Positions 9,814-17,877 of a DNA stretch of 37,657 nt are shown here, one piece after another. Both the position numbers and the translations under genes were made by a program. The notes below the pieces were generated by a model. The model was not told the DNA's origin, did not search any database, and saw only the letters and a program-made list of their open reading frames with translations. The DNA is from Stramenopiles sp. TOSAG23-3. Its lineage: Eukaryota > Sar. Position 1 is the stretch's first letter. Each line of letters starts with the position of its first letter. The stretch spans positions 1-37,657 of the forward strand of contig LT642192.1 in the NCBI GenBank assembly GCA_900128585.1. Direction: 5' to 3'.

Positions 9814-9830
9814 GAAACAAAGAAGTAAAT
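9550..9830. repeat. GAAA/GAAAC polypurine microsatellite block
   Basis: About 280 bp of interleaved GAAA and GAAAC units with occasional GAAG/GTAAG variants, nearly pure purine plus C on the + strand. The opposite strand reads through in three frames as Phe/Leu/Ser/Val/Cys low-complexity ORFs, which are artefacts of the repeat. Confidence 0.95.
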
Positions 9831-10260
9831 AAAAAAATTACACGTCATAAATACATGCACACAATACAGGTATAAATACTCTTATGGGATATGGGATTGG
9901 ATGCATTTTAGTCTGTTTGTGTCTGATAGGAACACTATTATATAACTGTACTTAATCAATTCTTTCTTGAAAAAGAGGCGCGAAAAGGATATTGGAACCA
10001 ACGGAATCATTATTACAGTACATAAATGTAGTGTAAATACTATAAATACCTATATAATATTATCCCTATCATTGTTCAAGTACAATTATTTGTATATTAA
10101 TTATATTTGGGTGAATTTGATTCTTTCACCCATCCACCGTCCAACCCCCGAGAATAACACAAATATGGCACAAATATGTATCGAATGGATTTGTTATATA
10201 TATTGTATAGTATTTATACATAGCATGTACTCGATTAATTTATTAACAGATCAGGAAAAC

Positions 10261-10300
10261 AGAAGAAGAAGAAGAGAAGGAGGCGCTTCTTCTTTCTTCT
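10261..10300. repeat. GAAGAA/CTTCTT inverted polypurine-polypyrimidine repeat
   Basis: AGAAGAAGAAGAGAAG is followed within a few bases by CTTCTTCTTTCTTCTTCT, so the DNA or RNA can fold back on itself. It lies about 240 bp upstream of the IBA57 start codon. Confidence 0.7.
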
Positions 10301-10536
10301 TCTACCGTTGTTTGGTTCTTCTTCTTCCTTCTTCGTCGATCGACCCAAAAAACAAATCTAATAAATATAATGGTTTCTATTGTACAACCGATACGACAAT
10401 TGTTATCATCAAATTTGTGAATGTGAGTTGCTGATAACAGTTTAAACAATTTGCGTGTTTGGAACAGTTCCTATATAGTTACGATACATTTATTTCATTT
10501 TAAGGAAACGTACGATCTTCCATCTTCTGGTGGAAC

Positions 10537-11784
10537 ATGTTCTCTTCTCAGTGCAGATTATTACTTAGGGGCCAACGGTCCGTGGCGTCGGGTTCGGGTG
10601 CGAAGCGGAGGGTACAAAAGTGCATAGAAATCAACCTCGCGCGGCGGGGGGTTGCGAGTTCGTCCCTCGGGACAGCTGCTTGTGCGAAGCTTGAGTCGCG
10701 AAGGGTCATTAGGGTAGCTGGGGGGGATTCCCTCAAGTTTTTGCAAGGCCTGGTAACAAATGATGTAAATACATTGAGTCCACAGCAGCCGCTTTTGTAC
10801 ACCCACCTTTTGAACCACAAAGGTCGATCGCTGTTTGACATGTTTGTCTATTTGGACCATAGGTCTGCAACGGGCGAGGAGGAGGAAGGGAACATTTACT
10901 TGCTTGACTGCAGAGAAGACGTGGCAGACACTCTCCTGCGGTTACTGCAGATGTACAAGTTGAGGTCCAACACAAATATAGCGGATGTGAGCGGGCAGTG
11001 CGAGGTTTGGGGCCTGTTTCCGAAAGAAGTGAGCGAAGGCTACCCGACCGACGAGTTTATTGAAAATGCCTCCAAACTAGACTTTTTGCCCGATCCTCGG
11101 TCCACGTTCTTAGGCTTTCGCCGTATTTTTCCGGGCAGCAGTACGTTTAATGTTGATGAAGATGAATTCCAAAAAGTAGACGAAAGTTATTTAGACATAA
11201 ACCGCCGGTACCTGGGCGTTCTCGAAGGGTTGGAATTGTCCAATCAAATTCCATTGGAGTGCAACTTGGACCTTCTGAACGGGGTTAGTTTCACAAAAGG
11301 CTGCTACGTTGGCCAAGAGCTCACTGCCAGGACTCACTTTCAAGGATTGGTCCGAAAGCGCAATGTGCCTGTTTTTCTGAAAGTGATGGATGGCGACGAT
11401 GATGTAGAACCGACGGCGGTGGAAACGACCGAAACGGTCTACAGAAACGGGGGCGAGAAATTGGCAGACACTCTCCGGTCTGTCGTAGATAGCCAAAACC
11501 CGGCATTCGCCTCCTCGGAGGCAGAAGATTCCAAAACGACCATTCCGGTCTTTCGATCGGACAAAAAGGGTAGGAAAGCAGGAAAGCTGATCGTATCGTC
11601 CCTGCTCACTTCGGAAGGTGCAGGTGGGGAGAGTCCGTCGACGATAGGGTTGGCGATGGCTTTGTTAAAAACTGATACGTTGGGGGGGCAAGACGGTGGG
11701 GCTACCGCTCAGCTCTTTAGCACAGATTCGGCGGGGAGGCGTGTTCAGATCGTGCCCTTCATCCCCCCATGGTTTCGGCCGTAA
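10537..11784 (+). CDS. IBA57: IBA57-like iron-sulfur cluster assembly factor (GcvT/YgfZ family), mitochondrial
   Basis: 415 residues. The N-terminal ~45 residues are rich in Arg, Ser and Ala without acidic residues until Glu31, as in mitochondrial presequences (MFSSQCRLLLRGQR, SVASGSGAKRR). The folate-binding GcvT-like domain begins at about 55 (RVIRVAGGDSLKFLQGLVTND). The diagnostic YgfZ/IBA57 signature KGCYVGQE with its conserved Cys is at about 254-261, followed by LTARTHFQGLVRKR. The family works with ISCA1/ISCA2 in late [4Fe-4S] cluster assembly in the mitochondrial matrix. An insertion of about 60 residues after the signature lengthens the C-terminal barrel region compared with typical 350-residue homologues. 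It converges on the PhyH gene with 174 bp between stops. Confidence 0.93.
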   Translation: MFSSQCRLLLRGQRSVASGSGAKRRVQKCIEINLARRGVASSSLGTAACAKLESRRVIRVAGGDSLKFLQGLVTNDVNTLSPQQPLLYTHLLNHKGRSLFDMFVYLDHRSATGEEEEGNIYLLDCREDVADTLLRLLQMYKLRSNTNIADVSGQCEVWGLFPKEVSEGYPTDEFIENASKLDFLPDPRSTFLGFRRIFPGSSTFNVDEDEFQKVDESYLDINRRYLGVLEGLELSNQIPLECNLDLLNGVSFTKGCYVGQELTARTHFQGLVRKRNVPVFLKVMDGDDDVEPTAVETTETVYRNGGEKLADTLRSVVDSQNPAFASSEAEDSKTTIPVFRSDKKGRKAGKLIVSSLLTSEGAGGESPSTIGLAMALLKTDTLGGQDGGATAQLFSTDSAGRRVQIVPFIPPWFRP

Positions 11785-11958
11785 GCAGGGCCGTGCGCGT
11801 TTTAAAATTCGAAAAGAACAAAATTCAGGAAATGTTCATTTAAAATCTCTAAAGTATACAAGTAGTTCAAGGCCCTACTTTCTAGATCTTCATTTTAGTT
11901 CTGACTTAAAAACAGCACACCCTAAAATTCAAGATAGAAACTGCAACACATATATCTC

Positions 11959-13221
11959 TCAAAAAAAACTTCCCAGGGCATTGTTCTCTTCCCAGTTGTT
12001 CCGCTTCAAAGCTTTCACGACATCGTCATATGTTTTATCGTTTAGACCCATCTCGTGCAGCATGGAAATTACCACGGCGACTTTTGTCTCCTTCTCCTCC
12101 GGCAGGTCATGTGACCCGCTGCTCATTTTTCGAAGCAATTCCCCATTCTTGTCTTTTGCGTTCTTCTTTTGCAACGACGGAGGCGCAGTATGGTCATTGT
12201 TTGCCAGTTGCTCGTACAGCTTCATCAATTCTAATTCTTCTTCAGACGGTGGCGGGAATACGTCTGCTCCATCCGAGTTATTCACATAATTGGCCGCTGC
12301 ACCATTGTTACCCTTGGCTTTGCCCTCCTGTTCACCTCTTGGTTTATGCTCGGCCCAGTTCACCCATGGATCCAACAATGGCGCCGGGTTATGTTTACCG
12401 TTGGGCAATACCCTTTGGGCCCCGTGGCGAGTAACACGGAAATATACAGCGTAACGAATGGACGGACTTGCGTTTGGCGCGACGAAGTGCGCGGTGAGGT
12501 AATTGGCCAGGAATACATCGCCCTTCTTGCCCGTACAGTGGCATGGTTTTCTTTTAAATATTTTCCACGTGGCCTTTCCTGTGGGAAGGGCTTGGTTCCC
12601 AAATTGGTAGACCCTCTCTAAATTGTCGCCTTTCGAAAAGTACTCCGCCAACTCGTGATGGGAGCCCGGGAATGTACAAAGTTCCCCTGAGAGTGGAGCA
12701 TCCACATCGCTCAGCAATACTCCCACAAGGCAATCGAAGTTGTGTATTTTTCCGTAATGGTCCGTAATCCCTGGGATAAAGTCGTTTGGGCATCCATCAA
12801 TGTGCCAATACTGAGCAGTATTTCTAAAAACCTGTTCGCTAGCCTTGGCAGATTGGTTGGGTGTAAAATCCCCCGGGAAGCGGAGTGCCAGCTGGCCACC
12901 CCCTTGACGATACGGCTTTTTTCCACCCAGCATTTTTTGCAACACGATCGGAATAGCACTTTTATTGAACAAATTAGTAATCGCTTTGTGTTTCGGGAAT
13001 GTCCTTGCCTTCATTTCATCAACGGAGGTTTCGTTCGATCCCAATCGTCTATTTATTTCTCTCAGTGCGTCGTCGCATAACTTTTCACTGACGCAATTCT
13101 TTAAGCGCACAAACCCATCTTTCCGGAAAGTCGCCACGGTGTCTTGGGTGCAAAAATCGTAGGCCTGCTGGCGAACGTACGCTGCGTCGTCTGCACCCGG
13201 CGACCTTTTAAAAAGAAACAT
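11959..13221 (-). CDS. Phytanoyl-CoA dioxygenase (PhyH)-family protein with C-terminal UBA-like domain
   Basis: 420 residues. The Fe(II)/2-oxoglutarate dioxygenase core spans about 30-270. The metal triad is visible as H140-x-D142 (YWHIDGCPND) and H245 (ANYLTAHFVAPN), and R256 (SPSIRYAVYF) is placed to bind 2-oxoglutarate. FPGSHHEL is a typical PhyH loop. A Lys/Asn/Glu linker (about 290-375) leads to residues about 381-420 (VISMLHEMGLNDKTYDDVVK, then LKRNNWEENNAL), which read as a UBA ubiquitin-binding three-helix bundle. No PTS1 (the C-terminus is SFF) and no clear PTS2 are visible, so peroxisomal phytanoyl-CoA hydroxylation is not supported. The substrate is unknown. Start: first ATG on this strand, with the catalytic domain complete downstream. 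Confidence 0.9.
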   Translation of the reverse strand: MFLFKRSPGADDAAYVRQQAYDFCTQDTVATFRKDGFVRLKNCVSEKLCDDALREINRRLGSNETSVDEMKARTFPKHKAITNLFNKSAIPIVLQKMLGGKKPYRQGGGQLALRFPGDFTPNQSAKASEQVFRNTAQYWHIDGCPNDFIPGITDHYGKIHNFDCLVGVLLSDVDAPLSGELCTFPGSHHELAEYFSKGDNLERVYQFGNQALPTGKATWKIFKRKPCHCTGKKGDVFLANYLTAHFVAPNASPSIRYAVYFRVTRHGAQRVLPNGKHNPAPLLDPWVNWAEHKPRGEQEGKAKGNNGAAANYVNNSDGADVFPPPSEEELELMKLYEQLANNDHTAPPSLQKKNAKDKNGELLRKMSSGSHDLPEEKETKVAVVISMLHEMGLNDKTYDDVVKALKRNNWEENNALGSFF

Positions 13222-13885
13222 TCCTCTGGGGTCACGTGAAATAAACCTTACGACATCTTCACAAGCATTTCTTTGGGTTTTTGAAGAACTTATCGTGTAT
13301 CCTCATGAATGACGTTAATATATTTTTGATTTTTAGATTATATAACAGAAACCGTTGTCCTTCAACAAGAAGAGGAGCGACGACGACGAGGAGGAGGAAG
13401 AGGAAGAAGAGGAACAGAGAAGAGAGAAAGAAGAGAAGAGAAGTACGTACGGTAACCACCGTACGGTACCGGTTCCCGTTCGTACCTGGTACGAGGTATT
13501 ACGTACCACCCGTACCACCAGGACCCTAATTTGTCGTCCCGAAAAGTGGCAACTTTTTTGTACCTGTAGTACCGCTGTACCGGTACAGGTAGTACCGTAT
13601 TATATTTATAGTAGTAAGAAGAGAAGAAAAAAAGGAGAGAAGAAGAAGAGGAGAAAGAAAAAAAGAAGAAGAAGAGGAAAAAAAAAGAAGAAACAAATTT
13701 AAACAGTATAGTAGAGAAGAAGAAGAAGAAAAAAGTGCTGCGTGGGTTTGTGGTATAGATTATATAATATATACAGACGGAAAAAAATATAGAAGAGTCT
13801 TCGTTTTATGTCTGTTGCATATTCGGGTGGACCAGTTTTGACTGGATAGGTTTTAGTTCAGTTGCTGTTTAACGCACTAGAGCAG
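13222..13885. other. Divergent spacer PhyH-UBA / OTUD6B with polypurine tracts and GTACC island
   Basis: 664-bp shared upstream region. Order: AT-rich, a GA-rich polypurine tract (13369-13441), a GTACC-rich island (13442-13600), a second GAAGAA/GAAAA tract (13612-13735), then AT-rich sequence to the OTU start. No coding potential beyond low-complexity Arg/Glu/Lys ORFs. Confidence 0.6.
13442..13600. repeat. GTACC-rich palindromic island (copy A)
   Basis: About 160 bp crowded with GTAC, GGTACC and CGTACGG words in both orientations (GTACGTACGG, GTACGGTACCGG, CGTACCTGGTACGAGG, GCTGTACCGGTACAGG). Many are self-complementary, so the region could form several hairpins. It is embedded between two polypurine tracts. 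Similar islands occur at 32484-32560 and 34935-35160. Confidence 0.8.
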
Positions 13886-14848
13886 ATGGCGAGTTTAGTT
13901 CAAACCGAAGAGGTGTCTGAGGTACCCGGGGAAAGGGTGCTTTCTGCGGAACAAGAAAAGGCACAACAGAAACTGGTGAAGCAACAGGGGCACGAGATAC
14001 GGATGTTGGGGCAGAGGAAAAAGAAAGAGGCTAAAAAGATCAAGGACAAAGCTAAGCGGATGGAGCACTACAAACGGTACGATGTTGTTGAGGAAGAGTT
14101 GAAAGAGAAGCATGCCATAGCTTTGGAACAGTTGCTTTCGTCGTTGGAGACCCTCGAGACCGAGGAAAACGATGAAAAAGGCAATGGCCAGGACGCACCA
14201 AGCGCAGAGGAACCTCAAGAAACTGCGGAGGAGGAAAAGATTAGGAAGAAGAGGGAGAAGGCGGCAAGAAAACGGCAAGCGAAACTAGAAAAAGAAAGGG
14301 CCGAAGCTTTGGAACTAGAAAATGAACGAAACAAACAGGTAGACTACCGCGCCATAGAGAACGAGAGGATATTGGGGAAAGTCGCTGGACTTGGCCTGTC
14401 CATTTCTGATATAAAAGCCGACGGGAACTGCTTGTTTCGTTCGATTGTGCACCAGCTTGGGTTTAACGAAGCGCACGCAGGGGCGCTGGATGTGTGCAAA
14501 GACCACGAAGCGCTTAGAAAAGCGGCCGCCCAGCACATGAGGTCGAATGCGGCGTCCTATGCACCATTTTTGGCAGCAGACAATAAGCGCAATGAAAGCT
14601 TTCTTGAATATTGCGATCGTATGGAAAACACGGCGGATTGGGGTGGGGAGTTGGAGCTGCGGGCGCTGAGCGAGGTTTTGCGGGTCCCCATTACCATTCA
14701 CAGTGCCGGGGCGCAACCGATACTGATGGGAGAAAACGAGCAGGGTCCCACGTTGAACGTGTCCTACCACAAGCAGTATTACGCGTTAGGAATGCACTAC
14801 AACTCGCTTGTTCCCACCTCGCGACTGTTCGCGACCAGTAAACGATAG
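13886..14848 (+). CDS. OTU-domain deubiquitinase, OTUD6B-like
   Basis: 320 residues from the first in-frame ATG (MASLVQTEEV); the open frame upstream lacks an ATG. Residues about 20-165 form a highly charged coiled coil (KRKQAKLEKERAEALELENE type), characteristic of the OTUD6/OTU2 group. The OTU cysteine-protease domain follows at about 172-312. Asp179 and Cys182 sit in the signature ADGNCLFRSIVHQLG, and the catalytic His304 is in ALGMHYNSLVP. WGGELELRALSEVL is the conserved substrate-loop helix. The family removes ubiquitin, often on ribosome-associated or translation-initiation substrates. All catalytic residues are present, so it is probably active. Expected location is cytosolic. Confidence 0.95.
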   Translation: MASLVQTEEVSEVPGERVLSAEQEKAQQKLVKQQGHEIRMLGQRKKKEAKKIKDKAKRMEHYKRYDVVEEELKEKHAIALEQLLSSLETLETEENDEKGNGQDAPSAEEPQETAEEEKIRKKREKAARKRQAKLEKERAEALELENERNKQVDYRAIENERILGKVAGLGLSISDIKADGNCLFRSIVHQLGFNEAHAGALDVCKDHEALRKAAAQHMRSNAASYAPFLAADNKRNESFLEYCDRMENTADWGGELELRALSEVLRVPITIHSAGAQPILMGENEQGPTLNVSYHKQYYALGMHYNSLVPTSRLFATSKR

Positions 14849-15568
14849 CATACGATGATGACTTTGCCGAGGTGACGAAATTGTTTAGGGAAGCTATATG
14901 TGAAAAAAAACTAATGATATAGTATGTGAAAATAATATATATATAGTATGTTTTAAAGTCAAAAAAGAAAAGAAAAGAAAAAAGAAGGTAAAACCGTTCA
15001 AGAACCCAAACTCCTCCTTGTTACAGAATAAGACCTCTGGTATGATATTCATCATTCAAACTAACATATGTATGATTATGAATAGCATATCATATGATAA
15101 CAAACAAGAAAAATTTGGCTGTTAGTTTTTATAGTAAGATAATTAAAATTAAAGAAAAAAAGAATGTGTCAGTTCAAGAACCAAATGTCTCCTCCTATGA
15201 TAACATAAAATTGTTTGAGACAGTGGCTATTATTGTTTTGTTGAGGCCGGGCTCTATCCCAAAACGTATTAGGATGATCATAATGATGAGTATGTGATAC
15301 GTATATATTGTTTTTACGTACATGATATAATAAATTAAGCTCTTGTGGCACATTCATTACATTGAACAACCGTTTTTGAACACAAAATATGTTATGCTTA
15401 CGTAACCATTATCATTCGTAAGAATATTGAGACTTGAGACGAACACACGACGCACAAAAGTCGTACGAGTTCTCTTATTCGTCATTATTGTTTTTTAACG
15501 ACGTAAAATGCGAGGAAGTACAAAGGTTTTACCATAAGAAGTGGCTGCATGCAGTTCTATGCCAACCT
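14849..15568. other. Convergent spacer OTUD6B / acidic protein
   Basis: 720 bp, AT-rich, with AAAAG runs near 14960-14990. Two diverged direct repeats beginning GTTCAAGAACC lie at 14996-15028 and 15172-15205. A copy of the 3' motif (AAATTTGGCTGTTAG) lies between them. A 67-codon ORF here begins inside AT-rich repeat and is not convincing. Confidence 0.5.
15099..15135 (+). repeat. Copy 1 of dispersed motif AACAAGAAAA(A)TTTGGCTGTTA
   Basis: AACAAGAAAAATTTGGCTGTTAG, followed by TTTTTA. It is 255 bp downstream of the OTUD6B stop on the same strand. It matches the copies at 25101, 25342 (minus), 36757 and 36895 (minus), with one extra A/T in the spacer. Confidence 0.6.
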
Positions 15569-16819
15569 TTACCGGCGCCCACCGCCAACTCCTGCAAACA
15601 GCAAACTCCTCTCAATTCCTTCCGACGCTAGGACGTCGGTTGGAATGCTGACGACCTCGTCCATCCCCCTAGTGTACAAATAATGCACACCAATTTTCAG
15701 GTCCTCTTCTTTTTGTGCCTCCTTGAACTCTGCCATCGTTGCTATTTTATTGCGCTTACCCCTAAACTTCTTGCGTTCTGCCTCCTCCTCTGCGGCTTTC
15801 TTCGCTGCTGCCTCCGCTTCTTCTTGCGCTTTGACGCGGGCGGCTTCCTCTTCTGCTGCTATTTCTTCTGGAGTCTTCACGGGTTCGGGGGGAGGCTCCG
15901 ACGCTTTGCTGGCGGGCGTTTTCTTTGCATCTCCCTCGTCGCCAGACTCCTCTTCCTCGCTGGACTCATCTTCGCCGGACTCTTCCTCGCTGGAGTCCTC
16001 TTCCTCACTGGATTCCTCTTCCTCGCTGGACTCCTCTTCGCTGGACTCCTCTTCGCTGGACTCCTCTTCGCTGGACTCTTCCTCGCTGGATTCCTCTTCG
16101 CTTTCCTCCGTTTCTGTCTCTGAAGTGGCCTTCTTTTTTTCCTTCTTCTCGCTCTCCTCGGGTGCGTCCTTAGCCTTGGCCTTGGTCTCGACCTCGGCGG
16201 TTGCGGTTGCGGCTGCGGGCGTAGGCGTGGGCTCTGGCTCTGGTTTCGTCTCTTTGGCCTCGGGGACTGGCTCGGCTTTGGGCTGGGGCTCCACTTTTTG
16301 CTTTTTGACGGTACTGACCGGTTTCACGGGATCGTGGGGCGGCGAGTACGGGCGCTTCTTCTTGCGCACACGGCCACTGCCCCCTGCCCGAGGCGACGCC
16401 GGCACGGCAGCAGCGGCCTCGGCGACGACGTAGTTTTTCAACGCCTTGAACGACATAGAGGTCACCTCGAAATCGCCGTCGATGGAGAACGTTCCAAACG
16501 TATTCTTTCCTTGTCCGTTCACTTTAATTTTATTGTTGGAAGGCCCAACCGAAAACTTCAGGCTGATGTCGTCCTCCTTGTACTCCTCTAGAGCCCCTCC
16601 CGTGCCCTTGATTGCGAACTTGCCTGCGTAGAGCCCGGTCCCTGGCAGCTCCGTCCCGGCGGACTCTCCCGGGTTCGCTGCCCGGACTGGCGCTGCGTTT
16701 GTCACGGAGTGGTATTCAAACGGGCTCTTGACGGCCTCCTGGCCTATCATATGCCACGTCCCAACAATACTAACCTTTCCTTCCAGCGTCTGCTGAATCT
16801 TACCTTCCAACTGGGCCAT
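15569..16819 (-). CDS. Acidic SEE-repeat protein with N-terminal beta-rich domain, unknown function
   Basis: 416 residues, ATG start (MAQLEGKIQQ). Residues about 1-130 look like a beta-sandwich or barrel with alternating hydrophobics and the pattern VNGQGKNTFGTFSIDGDFEV, which resembles small beta domains in many protist proteins; I know no named function. A basic NLS-like RKKKRPYSPP lies near 152-161. A Pro/Glu/Lys/Ala linker leads to a run of about a dozen (S)SEEE units (about 233-300), ideal casein-kinase-2 sites as in Nopp140 or nucleolin. A charged Ala/Glu/Lys helix follows. The C-terminal ~60 residues are ordered again (EDLKIGVHYLYTRGMDEVVS, then ERSLLFAGVGGG). A nuclear or nucleolar role is inferred from composition only. 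Confidence 0.85.
   Translation of the reverse strand: MAQLEGKIQQTLEGKVSIVGTWHMIGQEAVKSPFEYHSVTNAAPVRAANPGESAGTELPGTGLYAGKFAIKGTGGALEEYKEDDISLKFSVGPSNNKIKVNGQGKNTFGTFSIDGDFEVTSMSFKALKNYVVAEAAAAVPASPRAGGSGRVRKKKRPYSPPHDPVKPVSTVKKQKVEPQPKAEPVPEAKETKPEPEPTPTPAAATATAEVETKAKAKDAPEESEKKEKKKATSETETEESEEESSEEESSEEESSEEESSEEESSEEEESSEEEDSSEEESGEDESSEEEESGDEGDAKKTPASKASEPPPEPVKTPEEIAAEEEAARVKAQEEAEAAAKKAAEEEAERKKFRGKRNKIATMAEFKEAQKEEDLKIGVHYLYTRGMDEVVSIPTDVLASEGIERSLLFAGVGGGRR
15945..16120 (-). repeat. In-gene tandem repeat encoding (S)SEEE units
   Basis: On the + strand this reads as repeated CTCTTCGCTGGACTC / CTCTTCCTCGCTGGA, 9-15 bp units. It encodes the acidic Ser-Glu tract of the minus-strand gene. 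Near-identical DNA units imply recent slippage. Confidence 0.85.
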
Positions 16820-17070
16820 CGTAGCTGATTTTTAAACGTACTTGGCTGATTTCTCTATATATATGCTTTGAGAAAAGGAAGACTTTCACAAGGGATTGCA
16901 AATTTCTTGCCTTCTCCTTTTCAACAATAGTATGTTTTCCACATTTATACATTTCAAATAAAGTTTCTTAGTTTAAGTAAGTAAAAAAAAACAGGTCGGT
17001 TAGTAAAACTATTATTATTATTTATTTTATAATAATATATAATAAAATACCATCCATGATGGCAGTAATA

Positions 17071-17126
17071 ATTAATAATAATAATAATAAATAAAAATTT
17101 TATTATTATTATTATTTAATACTGTA
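17071..17126. repeat. ATT/AAT microsatellite palindrome
   Basis: ATTAATAATAATAATAATAA then ATAAAAA is mirrored by TTTTATTATTATTATTATTT, giving an almost loop-free inverted repeat centred near 17097. It is probably hard to sequence and assemble, as the nearby gap suggests. Confidence 0.8.
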
Positions 17127-17526
17127 TAATAAGTAATAATAATTATTAATAATTTTATTTTGTGTGGTGGTGGCGAAGGAGGAAGGATATTATATTTTGT
17201 TTCTTCTTCACAAGAAGCTATTTGAAATCGGAGGGAGAAGAAGGAGAAGGAGAAGAGAAGGAGAATAGTGAGGGAGGAGTGATTAAAATACAATTCCTTT
17301 TCTCTTCTGTGATAATCTGATAATCTTATTTAATTGATCCAATATTATATTCTATAGACTAGTAACTACTACTATAATATTACGAACTAACCCTAACTAG
17401 ACTAATAATAATAATTTTTTAATTGAAAAAAAATGAAAAAGTTTAAAGGAAGAAAAGTACTTGAACACAACGAAGCATAGCGCTTCAACACTCACTCATC
17501 TTCTTCTTTGTCGTAGTATAATAATA

Positions 17527-17635
17527 NNNNNNNNNNNNNNNNNNNNNNNNNNNNNNNNNNNNNNNNNNNNNNNNNNNNNNNNNNNNNNNNNNNNNNNNNN
17601 NNNNNNNNNNNNNNNNNNNNNNNNNNNNNNNNNNN
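17527..17635. other. Assembly gap (109 N)
   Basis: A run of 109 undetermined bases flanked by AT-rich and TAATAATA sequence. The true length may differ. ORFs running across it are meaningless. Confidence 0.99.
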
Positions 17636-17877
17636 TACCTTTTGGTATGACGAAGTGTATATATTATTATGATAATCGTCTCTTCTGTCTGTCTATTTGA
17701 CAATTATATTCAAAGTAAAAGTTGACATTTATGACACTAAAATTTACTATAGTCGTTTTCTTACATGCCTATTATTCGTGGCGGTTCGAGTGTGTGTGAT
17801 TTTGTGTTTTATTCTGTTCTGTTTCGTTTCTTTTTTTTGTTCTTTAATGCATGTTGTAGAGGGTTGTATATAGATAC

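Larger units (their letters stand above)
8392..10536. other. 2.1-kb gene-free spacer between SKP1 and IBA57
   Basis: Divergent upstream regions of SKP1 (-) and IBA57 (+). From left to right it holds a pyrimidine-rich stretch (about 8530-8770), AT-rich sequence, an isolated GC-rich patch (about 8955-9020) followed by a short palindrome (9022-9038), a C/G-rich patch with a hairpin (9333-9350), a GAAA/GAAAC block (about 9550-9830), AT-rich sequence and a GAAGAA/CTTCTT hairpin (10261-10300). No tRNA, snRNA or credible CDS was recognised. It is far longer than the other spacers, so an unrecognised ncRNA or decayed insertion is possible. Confidence 0.5.
16820..17877. other. Divergent spacer with ATT palindrome, GA tract and assembly gap
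   Basis: 1058 bp between the acidic protein and the SET gene, very AT-rich. It contains ATT/AAT microsatellites arranged as a palindrome (17071-17126), a GAAGGA polypurine tract (about 17221-17281) and 109 N (17527-17635). No gene was seen. Part of a short gene could be hidden only within the N run. Confidence 0.6.

Noticed and set aside
9502-9860. Overlapping minus-strand Phe/Leu/Ser ORFs of ~100 codons
   Set aside because: Read-through of the GAAA/GAAAC repeat in all three frames; no ordinary protein composition.
9967-10434. 155-codon ORF in the spacer before IBA57
   Set aside because: Built from AT-rich sequence and the GAA/CTT hairpin; Ile/Asn/Tyr-rich composition and no domain.
11696-12289. 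197-codon + strand ORF over the IBA57 end and PhyH gene
   Set aside because: Overlaps two well-supported genes and the spacer; Ser/Phe-rich shadow composition.
15683-16433. 236- and 146-codon + strand ORFs over the acidic gene
   Set aside because: Their Ser/Leu/Phe runs are the antisense of the SEEE repeat. The minus-strand ORF has a proper start, mixed folded ends and natural composition.
17761-17800. tRNA-like GGTTCGAG near 17782
   Set aside because: No matching acceptor, D-arm or anticodon arm around it.
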